Below are positions 36,539 through 48,135 of a stretch of DNA of 64,000 bases, piece by piece (the stretch's first letter is position 1; each line of letters opens with the position of its first letter). The position numbers and the translations under genes are program-made. The DNA comes from Ulva prolifera. Taxonomy: Eukaryota > Chlorophyta > Ulvophyceae > Ulvales > Ulvaceae. The stretch lies in contig CM041198.1 in the NCBI GenBank assembly GCA_023078555.1, positions 10,731,874 through 10,795,873 of the forward strand, given 5' to 3'. The notes beneath the pieces were generated by a model. It saw only the letters and a list, made by a program, of their open reading frames with translations, did not search any database and was not told the origin of the DNA.

Positions 36539-36927
36539 GTCAAAAGTCACGATGTATATCGGCTATGAAAGAGTCCTATTCACCAGGCCGCTCAGATTTT
36601 TTTCACAATTCCATGTTGGTGCAGTTTAAGCAGTGATTCCTTCTTCCATGTGGAACGACGACATCAAAGGCAAGCCTTTGACACGTTCCAGATTATGTGT
36701 AAATTACAATGTAACATCCCCCTTGCCGCTGATTTCCCACCGATGATTCAGTGTATGAAAATTATGCACTTTTGCGAACTCCTGTGGATGGATCAGACCC
36801 AGCTGGGAAGTTGCAGAACGGCAAAGGTTAAGCATCCACGACTATGGGTGCCTGCCCTTGATGAACAGAAGACGATTAGTTGTGGTGAAATCGCCTGAAC
36901 ATGACTGTGTAATGAGATGGCAGTCTT
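36539..36927. other. Convergent 3' spacer
   Basis: Lies between the stop codons of the RING gene (+) and the TLC gene (-). No gene seen. Confidence 0.5.
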
Positions 36928-37925
36928 TTAAATGCTCTTTTGTTTGGGGGCGACTAAGCGAAGGGCACCCCTGCAAATCCTAGTGAACCAGACGATGTTC
37001 AAGCAGAACAGGCAGAGGGAAACTCCTGGAGCTGTCACCTGAACAAACCAGATATTGCTGTACATGCATGCGCCATGCCGTTCAGAGAAATTTATTGGTG
37101 GTGTGCTCACCTGAACATATAGTGGAAATCCAGACAAAATGTCTCGCGCATCCCACATGTGCACAAAAAGCCATAAGAAAAGCAAGATTCGAGCTGCGAC
37201 CCACAACGCAACGATCATGAGGCCGTTGATCAAATATAGCTGTGTGCCTGCATACAGTCGCGAGCCTGTCATACTGTTGCTGGACAAATTGCTGGCAACA
37301 GTCGAGGAGCACATGGAGTGTGCCATTGTTGCAGCTTAGGGGCCAGACCTCTTCGGCTTGCTTTTTCCAGCAGCCATCGCATGCATATGAAAGGGGTGGT
37401 GACTTCCGTGGATAGCAAGAGCAAGCCGTAAAGATGGCACTGGCCACTCGCAAGCGCCACAACCAGAGACCCCACTCCAACGACATGGTGCAGAATCATC
37501 GGGGGTAGAGCTGACTTTGTGAGCTTCATCAGTATGATATCTGCCAGAAAGTAGCCGATGGAAAAGCAGAACGTAATATGCGAAAACACGCTAGTGGCTG
37601 AGAGCACATCATGTACAGATGTGCCATCATCCCAGGCGAACTCTGATGTGTTCCGAAGGCTGACAGCAACCAGGAACGTACATGTAACGGCATGATTTAT
37701 ATGTGCACACCTACGAGCAAGGCGCATTTGAGTTCACTAATCATCACACACCGAAAGCAGAACGATTCAAAGTGAGTAGTGGGTTTCGATCGCGTACTTG
37801 AGATTCCATTCATTTCGATCAGCAAGCGAAATCCTTTTGTAACACAGAAATAACCGAGGCGACAGAAGCTGGCTCGCCAGCACCGTTCCCACCGTGCTGC
37901 ACGATCCCAACCAGCCTGCGAGCAT
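36928..37925 (-). CDS. TLCD4: TLC-domain membrane protein, TLCD4/TMEM56-like
   Basis: Multi-pass membrane protein of the TRAM/LAG1/CLN8 family; family members act in lipid sensing or sphingolipid synthesis, but the TLCD4 branch is poorly defined. Four exons in phase: 37925-37798, 37710-37349, 37265-37111 and 37038-36928 (TAA), 251 residues, close to human TMEM56. It starts with a hydrophobic helix (MLAGWLGSC...), then YKRISLADRNEWNLK and the conserved HAVTC. The TLC core follows: FCFSIGYFLADIILM, PPMILHHVVGVGSLVVAL, STEVTTPFICMRWLLEK. The last helices hold LINGLMIVALWVAARILLF and FCLNIVWFTRICRGA. The LHH motif resembles the HH-type signature of ceramide synthases but the Lag motif is incomplete, so I do not call it a ceramide synthase. 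Confidence 0.87.
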
Positions 37926-38904
37926 GAGTGACTATGCACTGGTTCTGCCTGGGGAATATACAGATCAACCAGACTGACTCCTAAGCATTGGCTTGTGACA
38001 TTTCCGAAACGTACCAGCGAATAATCCCGACGCCCACAGAGGAAGTGCTGAGATCATGAGCTGTTCACAGCAAGATCCGCAAGAGTTAACTCAGCCAACA
38101 GCTAGACGACAGGTAGAAAACGATGATACATGCCAGTTTGTGCTGCTGCTCCGGCGTCCTCGCTCCGCGGGGCCTGGTGGGAATTCGAAGGCGTACCAGT
38201 GCCCCGACGCCCCCAATACGCTTCAGAGCGACTGGAGTGAGACGAAATAGTTGTCAAGTGTGTACACCGATTGAGTTATCGTACCCCCGACACGACTTGA
38301 AAGACGTCACAGCTACAGACAACTACGAAGGCCAGATCGACACGGCGCCAGCAAGCATGATGATATGGTGCTCACGATGGTGCGCAGGCAGATCAGCAAC
38401 GGCAGTGGCAGCAACTAATGCTTGAGCTCCTTGTACGCCAAGCGGGAACAGAGTATGAATTGCGAAAACCGCGTGCCTTTGGTGACAGCAACGCTCTGAA
38501 CTCGCACACCCCACTCTCGAATGTGCAAAAGCATACACGAGTACTGTGTGTTGGTATCGCTCTCTGTTGAATCGTGGCGAAACGTAGCGCTGCTGAGCAG
38601 AAGCTCTTACATTCCATGAGCTCGCAGGTTTCCGTCAATGTGGGGAGTCCCCTGAGCCACCTTGCCAGTTCGTTCTACGCGTACGAGCTATATATATGCG
38701 TACGCGCCATATATGATTTCAGCGTCCAAGCTCGCGCAGGCTGTATGAAGTTTGCAGACACGACATATCACGTTGATCACAGTATCTCTATATCGCGGCC
38801 ATACTCAACAGGGCGTAGGCCTCATCAAAGAGGGGGATGGAATCGCCTGCCTACTGAGTACAGTAGACCTCTGAGGAAAACGTGGATCGCAAGTTGCTCT
38901 TAGA
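37926..38904. other. Unassigned region
   Basis: Upstream of the TLC gene. Several short open frames on both strands, none recognisable. Confidence 0.45.
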
Positions 38905-39024
38905 CAGGGCTCTACATGCCGATCGGTTTCCCGACAAATCATGAGAAAAGGGGCGAATTACCGACGGCCAGCGAAGCGAGCCGTCGGTTTTCCCGCCAGG
39001 AAAAGTTCCAGCTGTAGAGCACTG
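38905..39024 (+). mobile_element. Small CCCGA-type inverted-repeat element (MITE-like)
   Basis: It starts CAGGGCTCTACATGCC and ends GCTGTAGAGCACTG, whose reverse complement is CAGTGCTCTACAGC. Inside is a hairpin ACCGACGGC...GCCGTCGGT around 38960-38985. No clear 8-bp target duplication. Its left about 95 bp is an inverted match to the right end of the element ending at 40216, so it may be one end of a larger broken copy. Confidence 0.55.
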
Positions 39025-39752
39025 ATCGCAACACGCTCCACTGACTTGGGGCACCGTGCCGCGAGGCGCCACGCCACGCGAGATCAAGCTTGAACCGCCC
39101 CGTGCACACTGGATGCCACTAGGAGTGCTGGCGCTTGGGAGGTATGCTTCGGGATACACACTGCCGGCTCTAGGTCCGGTCAGGTTATGGCGAAGTACTT
39201 ATGCATAAGTCACGGCTATGTGTAAAGACTGTAACTCAAGAGACATGGAGTGTGAGCTCTGTCGACTGCCCTGTAAGGTCCAGCTGCTTATATACTGTAA
39301 GCTAGCCTGTGTACGACACCTGCCACAGTGCGCTGTGCTCAGCACACTGACCCCGTACACACCAGAGGCTCCGATCGTGTCCGCCTATACGCCGGAGATT
39401 TGCAATGCTTCTGGAGAATTCCAGAGCAGTGCCTCGATGGCTCGCCTGCGTCAGCAGGACGAGTCTGGCGACCACTGTTAACAGAGTCCCATACTGCCAG
39501 CCACGGTCACGTGGACTGACGGGACATTCCGGAGGCTTCCAGAATACTCTAAGCCATGCATCTCCATGCGTGTGACGTATCGTCACACTATGTACTAGTA
39601 CATGCAGATTCATAGGGCAACACTTCAGATACCCGCGCCGCAACGCCAGCCACAGCTTTCTCCATAACACTGCCGCACCGTGACGGAGATCTCGTCCAGG
39701 CATAGGCAACCCATGAATGTAGGATTCATATGCGGCAGGACTGGGTCACATA
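39025..39752. other. Unassigned spacer between two inverted-repeat elements
   Basis: No recognisable gene. A minus-strand frame (39709-39302) has no known motif. Confidence 0.45.
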
Positions 39753-40218
39753 CAGGGCTCTACAGGCTCGGGTTTCCCTGTCCCGACAGGGAAAACCCAT
39801 GCCCTGCCCTTGTTTTGGTCGGGCTAGCCCGATATGCAGCCTGCTGGCCCGATATGCAGCCTGCTGGATGTCGGGGTTCCCGACAACCCCCTCAGGTTCC
39901 GTCGGGGGTGTCACAAATACATTTCGGGTGATTTGTGTTAGTACGTGCTAATTAATGCAGCCCACGCATGGACAGTGTTCTCGCCTTCACAGATCTGAAA
40001 GCTGTTACTGCAGCAAGAACTCGGGATCCCGACAAGCTGTCGGCTTTTAAACGATTGTCGGGGGTCCCGAAAAGCACCATTGGCGGCCGTCGGGCACGCC
40101 CGACGGCACTCCCCTGGCTTGTCGGGAAAACCGACGGCTCGGTTCGCTCGCCGTCGGTTTTTTTGCTCTTTTCCAAAAAAAAAATCGGGAAACCGATCGG
40201 GATGTAGAACCCTGGACT
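39753..40218 (+). mobile_element. CCCGA-type inverted-repeat element, possible hAT MITE
   Basis: The left end is CAGGGCTCTACAGGCTCGGGTTTCCC; the right end read backwards is CAGGGTTCTACATCCCGATCGGTTTCCC. The flanks share TCACATA (39746-39752 and about 40220-40226), close to an 8-bp duplication but offset by a few bases. Internal DNA repeats CCCGAC/GTCGGG many times and includes a perfect tandem pair of 20 bp (39828-39847, 39848-39867). No coding frame of note. Confidence 0.6.
39828..39867 (+). repeat. Tandem 20-bp duplication
   Basis: CCCGATATGCAGCCTGCTGG occurs twice in a row without mismatch. Confidence 0.95.
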
Positions 40219-40226
40219 CACATAGC

Positions 40227-41302
40227 CGCTTCTGCACTACGGAGAACTACAGTAGGCGAGCGTGTGGCGTACTGATGGCCACTCACCGGGAAGCGGCGAG
40301 CTTAGTCTGAAGCTCAGAAGGGCGTTACCCTCCAGCTATTATTCATTATGCTGCGCACGCGCCCAGCAGCCGTTGCAGTGACTCAGAGTGGTCTCTCCAT
40401 TACCTGAATTGTTCCTGATGATCCCATCGGCGAACAGGAGCCTTTCGGGTCTGGCCGGCGACGCTGATGTCCAAGGAAAATGCAGTATTCTGTGCCAGGG
40501 AAGCTGTCCCGGGGACCATGAACGGGCGCCTTTCCAAAGGGGCGCGAGCTCCGCTGTGCCAGAGCCATGTGGCCCTTGCGATACAGCAGTGCTTGACCCT
40601 GTGCTGGCAGAGCAAGCATGGATCGTCTGTGGTGTGGGGATGCAGCGAACAATGCCACCACGGATATAGGGGTTGACAATGTTGCATTGAATACCTTCGA
40701 TCCGCATGCGTGGCGCTTAGAGCCGTGCATTCGAATTCTGCGATGCGTGACGGGGAGCCTGCTGTGGATTGTGCAGCTTCACCGGCGCAGGCTGCAGGTA
40801 GCCCAGCCATCCGGCCGGCGCTGCAGTTGCTGTGACAAGTCACATGCCCTTGATTCTACGGCTGTGCCTGCCCCCTGCTCGCTGCTCTGTCCCTTTACAA
40901 TGTTGGCCACTATATTCGATCATTACACTGGAACATGTGCATAGCTCGCATAACAGCCATTGTTTATCCAATGAAAATGTAAGACTGCAATAGCAGAATG
41001 TACGCACAATCAGTCCAGGGCACCCGAACGAATTTGATTTCACAGCAGTGTGTATGAGGCAGCAACAAGACGGTGCCCGTCAGTAGGGAACACAGATGCG
41101 TCCACCAGTGGTGACCATGCTGCCTGATATGACCATGCTATGAGCGGAATTGAATTTGGGAATTGCGGGAATTGAATTGTTTATGAGCACAGGACTGGTC
41201 TGCGATCGATTTGATGCAGCGGCGTACCTTCTGCGGTCAGCAGCATTTTCTGTGCATGAGCCGAGAGCATGTGCACAGGCAGCCGAAAGTGGTTCAAGTG
41301 AC
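40227..41302. other. Unassigned region
   Basis: Short frames on both strands, none recognised. It may hold later exons of the gene represented at 41303-41572. Confidence 0.4.
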
Positions 41303-41572
41303 CTTATCTACGTCCACCATCGCCTGAAAACGCATTCCTCCAGGATCGAGAAAGTTCAGCAAAGCTTCGTATTCTCGCCTGCTATGGGAGACCTCGCCTA
41401 ACAAGCTAGGACACCCGGCGCCGAATACGCGTCTGCAAATTCGCAGATAGTATTCAGAAAAGAAGCCTCGCAAATTGTCTTGGTTGGCCTTGATATGCTT
41501 TTCCAGGCTTGAGCATGCTTCGATCACTTCGCGTGCTTTGCCGGTCTCCAGCGCAGAGAGCGTGCAGCGCAC
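41303..41572 (-). CDS. Exon of an unidentified gene
   Basis: The minus strand has CAG before 41572 and a GTCACT donor after 41303, enclosing exactly 90 codons in phase 0. The peptide has coding character: helical (KAREVIEACSSLEKHIKAN, GFFSEYYLRICRRVFGA), then ending SRREYEALLNFLDPGG and FQAMVDVDK. I do not recognise the family. It lies downstream of the ABC transporter stop on the same strand, so it is a separate gene; its other exons were not found. Confidence 0.5.
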
Positions 41573-41968
41573 CTGTCAAGAACTACTCGAAGTGGCAGCT
41601 TAAGCACTGAAGCGAATGCACTATGATGCAAATTTGGAGGCTGGAATGCAGGAAAGGTGCCATGAGGTGGGTGGTGTGGCATTCGGCGACGCTGGGGGGC
41701 ACACCAACCTCATGAGCGCCCACACATCTCGTGTCCCAGGGGATACCGGCAACAAAAACGTCCTCAAAGTCCCCGGATCAACAGCCCAGACTGTATGTTG
41801 CTGATTTGCTGTCAGCATTGTGTGTGGCTGCAGGCGAAATGAAAACCAGTATGTCCGCTTGCGACTGCAACCAAAACTCAGTGCGCATGTGAACATCACT
41901 CTCTCGATCGCGTTGATTCAAAAACAGGTAAGAAGCAGAGTCTGCCTTACATTCCATCGGGGTGCTCA

Positions 41969-43121
41969 TCACAGGGTAGCTGAAGCCTCCGCTAGCGAGC
42001 TGCCAGAGCTAGGGCTGCCACGCTCATCATTATCATCCGATTCAACGTCGGTTGCACCAGAATCTCCCAGCGACTGCTGCGCCACAAGGTCACTGTAGAT
42101 GCCGCCCGATGCAAGCAGCTCATCATGCGTGCCGACCTCAGCCACGCTACCCTTGTGCAGAACAATGATTTGGCTGCAGTTCTGCACCGTTGCCAACCGG
42201 TGTGCAATCACCACTACGGTCATGCTCTTCCCTTGGATGACGTGGTCCAGCGTCTGCTGCACCGCTGCCTCTGTATTTGCATCTAGTGCACTGGTAGCCT
42301 CGTCGAGAATCTGTAAGAGTAGTGTTGAGGTTAAGGTTGATGGCCGAGAGCGACGATGCATCAGGTCAACGTGACCTTGGACCGCATCTCACCACCCTGA
42401 AACAGATTACATTACCAGCGCTCGGTATGTGATTGTCCGGCATACGTCCAAGCACACGCACAGCTGTGAAGCGGTTTGGTCGTGAGCTTTCAGGCATCGC
42501 ACCAGGAGCCGTGGCTTCCGGAAAAGAGCCCGCGCAATGGCAATGCGCTGCCGTTGGCCTCCACTCAGCGCTGAGTCCTTGACAACGGTGTCGTAGCTGT
42601 GTGGCAGGCGGCAGATGAATTCGTGTGCATCTGCTGCCCTCGCAGCCGCCTCGACATCTGCCGATGACGCCTCCGCAAAGCCATAGCTGATGTTTTCAGA
42701 CACTGTTGCAGTGAAGAGTGTCGGTGACTGTGGAACCTGTGCGACGTGCCGCCGCATCCAGTCGCGGTCCACGTTCCTCACGTCAACATCCCCCAGCCGC
42801 ACACTGCCCACGGTTGGCTCGAGCAAGCGTGCCAGCATCGCTGCCGCCGTGCTCTTGCCGCTGCCACTGGTGCCCACCAGCGCAGTGGACTGATTCGCAC
42901 TGAACTTGATGCTTACATCTCGCAGTACTGTGCGATGGCGTGTTGGGTACTTGAAGGACACCCCCTGGAGGCTCAGGCCGGCGTCCCAGACAGTCTCCGG
43001 CGGTATCAGCTTCGCTGTGTCCTCTGACGGAGCACCTTCTCCGAGCTTCAATAGCCTACATGCGATACCACGCCATCGAATTGCTGACACTTTGGCGGCG
43101 GCTTGCAGTAAGGAGTAGCAG

Positions 43122-43156
<35 letters not shown>

Positions 43157-44851
43157 TGCTGCACGGCAAGGGGGTTCTGAAGGCGCACTGGAGAACTGTG
43201 TCTATTGTCCCAACATTCTCGAGAACACTTGCGATTTGGTCGCATATGACCTTGGCAGAATCGAATACCACTTCAGAGTACAAATAGGCCGCAGTCAGCT
43301 GGGCGAACGTCATTGTTCCATTGATTGTCATGCAGCCTCCCACAAAAAGCACGGCCGCGCTGCCCACATGCCAGACGCCAATGTAGCCCAGCAGGTACGT
43401 CTGTACGCATAACTGGTATCACTATGGGAGTGGGACGCTCACAACTGAGCGCATCACGAGACATGCTGTGACAACGGCATTGCAGCATGGGATTTGGCAT
43501 GCAGGCGTGCGCCCATGCATGCAGTGCAGGCGGAGGGCCCTACCGCATACCCTACCACCTTCAAGTAGCTGAGCTCCGCAAGCAATTGGATCTGTGCTTG
43601 GAAACGTAGATTCTCAGAGCCTTCGTAGCCATGGGCTTTAACCAGACCAATGCTGTGGAGAGACTCTTCTGCTAAGCTGGATGTTTGAGCACCCTGATCG
43701 CGCTCCCCCCGCGTCACCTGCCGTGTGAACACACCAAACCTACACAGGTCTGCGACATAGACATGGATTCTGATCCAAAATATGTAGCCAAGCTTTTAAA
43801 GGCACAGGGTTGCATGCAGCGCATGCCCACAGAAGAGGCCACAGCGGAGCTGAGGTGTCAACTGTGCCGTTGAAGCGATCGAGCTAGGCAAACGTGATGG
43901 GCTACACGCCTTGCTCGCAACACACGAGTCTGCATATGGAAGAAAATCAAGGGCGCACTTCAGACTGATCGCACACATCAGTATGGTGGTGATGAGGCAG
44001 AGCGCTGCAATTGCCGGATTCGCACAGCCAAGGTACGCAAGGCCCCCCACTGCCTGAACTCCATAACGGAGTGCGACGTTGAAATTGATAGACACGATGC
44101 GTGCAACGGCCTCACAGTCATTTGAGATGCGGGATGCCAGCGATGCCGAGTCTCGGCCATGTGGCTGAAACCACAGCACCTCTTGTGCTAGGAGCGAGCT
44201 GAACACCTTCGCCCGCAACTGTTTCACGGTCTTCACGGTGACCATAGTCGAGCACACAGCTCTTAGGGCCGCAAAGATGGTCTCCCCAAAAGCACTTACA
44301 CTGATGAGCAAAAAAATGGGGATAAAGGACGGCGGCGGCGACTGTACAAGGTGCCACAGGCTGCCGCCGGCTGAGCCATCTGCTGCAGCAGTCACTGCAG
44401 CTCGCTGTGCTGCCTCCAGGAGCTTGGAGGCTAGGTGGGGATACGCGAGCTCGCACGTCGCGGCAACGATCTGCATATGCATTGACTTCAGATCTACACC
44501 TGATGACGAGTGCACAAAGCAACACTGGAGTACGGAAGTGTGCATATATGCCAGGCATTCGAGATGATGACGGAAGGTCATACCAAGCAGATGAACCCGA
44601 GGGCCACCCAATGCCGGACGCCCTTCGTGAGCTTCCATACAGATCTCAAAGCGCTGCGGAGAGGCACAGGTTCGTCGGGTTGGACTGGCACTAAGCTCCA
44701 CCACCGAGCCCATCGTTGCCGGAATGTTTGACATTGCAGGTTATCCCAGCTACCTGCGCCTGCCGCGGCAGGTGAAGCCTGGACAGTGGCCGAACTGCCT
44801 GAATACGCAGGGCGTGAGTGCGGAAAGCTGCATAGTCGGTTCCAAGAGCAT
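41969..44851 (-). CDS. ABCB-type half ABC transporter (TAP-like)
   Basis: ATP-driven exporter of the ABCB half-transporter class, one membrane domain plus one ATPase domain. Seven exons fit in phase: 44851-44754, 44653-44584, 44470-43959, 43739-43544, 43400-43189, 43055-42503 and 42310-41969 (TGA), 660 residues. The first exon codes for an Arg/Cys/Ser-rich stretch (MLLEPTMQLSALTPCVFRQF) that could be an organelle transit peptide. The membrane part includes FIPIFLLISVSAFGETIFAA and AIAALCLITTILMCAISLK. The ATPase has Walker A GTSGSGKST, Q-loop QVPQSPTLF, signature LSGGQRQR, Walker B RLLILDEATSALD split by an intron, and H-loop VVVIAHRLATV. A 31-base G/C run lies in the intron at 43056-43188. 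Closest in layout to plant plastid TAP-like ABCB26/28; substrate unknown. Confidence 0.9.
43124..43154 (+). repeat. Homopolymer G tract (31 G) in ABC transporter intron
   Basis: 31 G on the plus strand, C on the coding strand, in the intron between 43055 and 43189. It is close to the intron 3' end and could serve as part of the pyrimidine tract. Confidence 0.93.
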
Positions 44852-45733
44852 CTCGGGCCGTGCAGATTATGTCTTCTAAAAAGCATATATAGAGATCACA
44901 ACATCGGAGGCCCTTGCATTGTATAGGAGCAGTTGATGCTCAGACGCGAACACATGCCTCTTTCAATTCTGCAGCGATCACTGCCCCCACTGGTTGCCCG
45001 TAATCGTGGATGACACTGCGTATCTTAAGCAATGCCCTGTTTTTCGATCTTGCCAGCTGTCGTGTGTAGCTTTGACGTGCTGGGCTCCAGCAGCATGTTT
45101 AAGCATGTGCACCTGAAACCACCTGTTCCAGCCGCACATTGCCTGATGAGCGTGGAAGATCTCAAGCATGTTCGCGTACCTACAGGCAGTGACCATACAC
45201 AATGACTGGTCACACATGAGCTCTTCACGCTGTAGCGGCTATATACTCGAGCTTCGAAAAAGCTAGACGACGACAAGTTTTTGCGTGTGCGACTATTTTC
45301 GCGGCATCTGCAAAGGGCACTGGGCCGGTGATACTGGCTGTATTCACAATGTTTTCTGGCCTTCACGACCGTAGTAATGCTGTTCCTGTTAGACGCAATC
45401 AGGAAGCTATGAAGTTTCTGGGCCAATCGTTCGCTGATCTCTCCCAGACACAGTGCCCATGTGATAATCAAGCTCGTGTATGCCCTGCGCAATGTAGCAG
45501 AGCTGGCATGAACTGCGCTGAAGGTCAGCCGAGGGCTGTGGGAGCGGTTCAATCTCACGTAAGGGTTTCGTTCATTTGATGTGACGCGGGGATCGCGTTT
45601 CGAAGTACTGCTGATGTCCTTCGGATTGCAGGCCAGCGAACTCGTGGCCATCGCTGTTGTAACACTGACCGACTCCACAACGCGCAGGATCGTGTGAGGA
45701 TCGGAAACCCCTCAATTCATGGCAGTGACACAG
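44852..45733. other. Divergent spacer, possible upstream exons
   Basis: Upstream of both the ABC transporter (-) and the Tyr/Thr-rich gene (+). A plus frame at 45328-45579 and a stretch near 45590-45697 with QASELVAIAVVTLTDST may be exons of the plus-strand gene, but I could not join them. Confidence 0.35.
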
Positions 45734-46219
45734 GTGTGACTGAGTCCAAGTCTCAGTTCCAGCCTCACAGTCCTGCACGCACCCATCCGCTGGGTCCGAA
45801 GTGTTGCTACGACCTGTTTCCACCAGCTTTACAAGATTATCGGTATGTGTATGTTTCCTTATTGCCCAGCGTACTCCCATACATGTTTCCTGCACATCTC
45901 TTGTATGTGTTGCAGAACGACCTATGCAACAAACTATAACGCAGAGAACGCGCCCCGGTGTGTGCGGCGCCAATGCTTCTTGATCACAGATGCGGTGCCA
46001 CCTGTGCCACAACCGCAAGGGAGCATATATGAGAGCACATACATGTCACAGTCAGCTGCAGTCAGCCAGTCCAACCAGGCCACATTGCGAACTGCTGGAA
46101 AGGTCAAATCCCAGGTCCCAAAGCATAACATTATTACTGGTGGTCCACCACTCCATAATAACCCACGTTTCGAAGCTTATGTAGGCTCCAACACAGCTCA
46201 GCGTGCCAGGCCAACTTGA
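45734..46219 (+). CDS. Tyr/Thr-rich protein, possible axonemal microtubule-associated protein (partial)
   Basis: Two exons fit in phase: about 45734-45842 (donor GTATGT) and 45916-46219 (TGA). The peptide contains CCYDLFPPALQDYR joined to TTYATNYNAENAP, then IYESTYMSQ and ITGGPPLHNNPRFEAY. Repeated Y-x-T/S-T-Y patterns with Pro-rich spacers are typical of small microtubule inner proteins of cilia, but I cannot name a family. The neighbouring roadblock dynein gene fits a ciliary theme only loosely. Upstream exons and the start codon were not placed. Confidence 0.45.
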
Positions 46220-46323
46220 GCAGAGCATTATCGTAATCATGTGCCAAAACTATTTCCCGTGTGTGGTCCATGTAATATTTCATCGATCGATGTAATGCAG
46301 ACAGCAGCTTCAAACCTCATAGG

Positions 46324-46800
46324 TCAGAGCTGTGAGATATCTGGTTCTTGAATCACAACCAGCACAAACCTGGGTCCTGCAACAGGCTTGCATGGCGATG
46401 CAGGCACAGAAAGCATTGACGGTTGCATACAGAAGAGGCACACACTTGGAGCAACCAGAATTTCGTATTTCTGCGAGCGAATCCGTAGGAATTGTAAATC
46501 ATTCTACATGGCGTGAATTTGTTTGGCTTCTGAGATTTCTTGCCACTTGGTCCTCTCACACAACAGGATACAACGCACCTGTGGGTCCAAATCCCGAACA
46601 AGGTCAGAGGCCATTGCGCCCAAAGCTGGAATGAAAGCTGCTAGGTCTTGCTGATTGTCTTTGATTTTGTCCTACGGCTGACAAAACATGTCATAACCGA
46701 AGCATGCATCCACCATCTGTCGGCAATTAACATGACATACCTGTAGCTCATGATCGAGCACCGTTCCGTCGGGGTCGATGATCAATGTGCCAAGGACTCC
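46324..46800 (-). CDS. DYNLRB: Dynein light chain roadblock/LC7 (5' exon not placed)
   Basis: Light chain that dimerises and binds dynein intermediate chains in cytoplasmic and axonemal dyneins. Four exons in phase on the minus strand: 46800-46741 (GVLGTLIIDPDGTVLDHELQ), 46671-46579 (ending LVRDLDPQ), 46503-46446 (NDLQFLRIRSQKYEILVAP) and 46376-46324 (RFVLVVIQEPDISQL, TGA). These match the human DYNLRB blocks around GIIVVN-x-EG, VRDIDPQ, NDLTFLRIRS-x-K and FLIVIQNP in order. 87 residues are placed; about 10-15 N-terminal residues should lie on an upstream exon above 46800. All introns are short. Confidence 0.88.
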
Positions 46801-48135
46801 CTGCACACATTTTTCGTTGGTGTGCCTTCCCAAAGAGGCACCACCTACTGTTATCTATTGCTATTACAGAATAACGTACTGGATGCGTTTTGATGCGGGT
46901 CAAGGTCGCCTGCACTTCAACCTACAGCCCAAAACCGCGGTCAGCGTCGCTGGAGCGCAGGGCGAGTTGATTGCAGTGTCAACATTAGACCATCCCACCG
47001 TCATACTCCTCACAGTTGAACAATATAAGAATTCTCAAGATAACGTTTCAGTGAACGCAGTTGCAAGTCCTCTTACAGATTATGTGTCGTCACTTACTGC
47101 GAGCTAGACAGTGATACCCACTTCGGTTGCACATGGGTTCAAGCGAAGCTGTGTAAGTTATTACACATATAACTGGAATATGTACATTGAATTTCACGGG
47201 CTTCGACATTTGTCATCGCGACCTCGTGGTGCACCGCAAGCGGCTTAGAATTCCCCATGGCTACAAGGTCCCTGGCATGCTCCACGGACAATGCACATTC
47301 CGTCGCGGTCGCCTGGAACGCCCACCTCAATGCGACTTCTATCTTGATTGCGTCACATACTTCTATCGTAAAGCTTATACTAGGAGAATCTACTTGAACA
47401 TGCTGTGATTAAGAGCCTGTCGCCACCATCCTGATCGGCCGTCCTACTGCGCTCTGCGTACACACCCACTTACAATTATGCATTTTGTATGGACTTATTG
47501 AGCTATGTACATTCGTATGGTCGTCATCGCGTCGACGTGCTACAAGCTTCAGCTATAGCCTTTGACGCTTGCCAGCCCGGTTAGCATTGAACCGATCACT
47601 TGCAGCCTACGAGCCACCCTACCGTCTCATACTTGTGTAGCAGCCATGGCACACTGTGGTGCTGGTAAGTGTGCAGAGGATATGGAATATTCCATCCACC
47701 GTGCGTTTTGCTGCTAGCCACATATACTGCACTGCCTCACTTCTACAGCAGATGCGACGTTTTCCTGTCATCACTGTGTTACACTTCATTATTTGGACCC
47801 GATCTACATTCTGCTGTTCTTGAGCCTGGTAATACCAGACATGGTGTCCGGAGCGATGGCAAGTACTGCAACACCTCATGTTTGTTCCTGGAACCACGAC
47901 AATTCACTTCATCAACACGAATATGTACATACGCACAAATGTATTGTGTAATCACATTCAGTCATGCGCTCACTGTGCCTGCACATGCATGCAAGAGTCG
48001 TCCTGTTTCAACGGTGGATCAAGTACCACAACGGTGGTCCGACTCACAATGTCGCGTCCATGGCCAGGTTGACACTACATGGGAGCGATTTCTGGAAGTG
48101 CTGACACCATCATTACGCAGTTGACCCTGTCCCAG
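46801..48135. other. Region with unplaced 5' exons
   Basis: Expected to contain the first exon of the roadblock gene (-) and the N-terminal exons of MMADHC (+). Open frames such as 46778-47107, 47187-47408 and 47669-48124 (+) are not recognisable, so I leave them uncalled. Confidence 0.4.
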
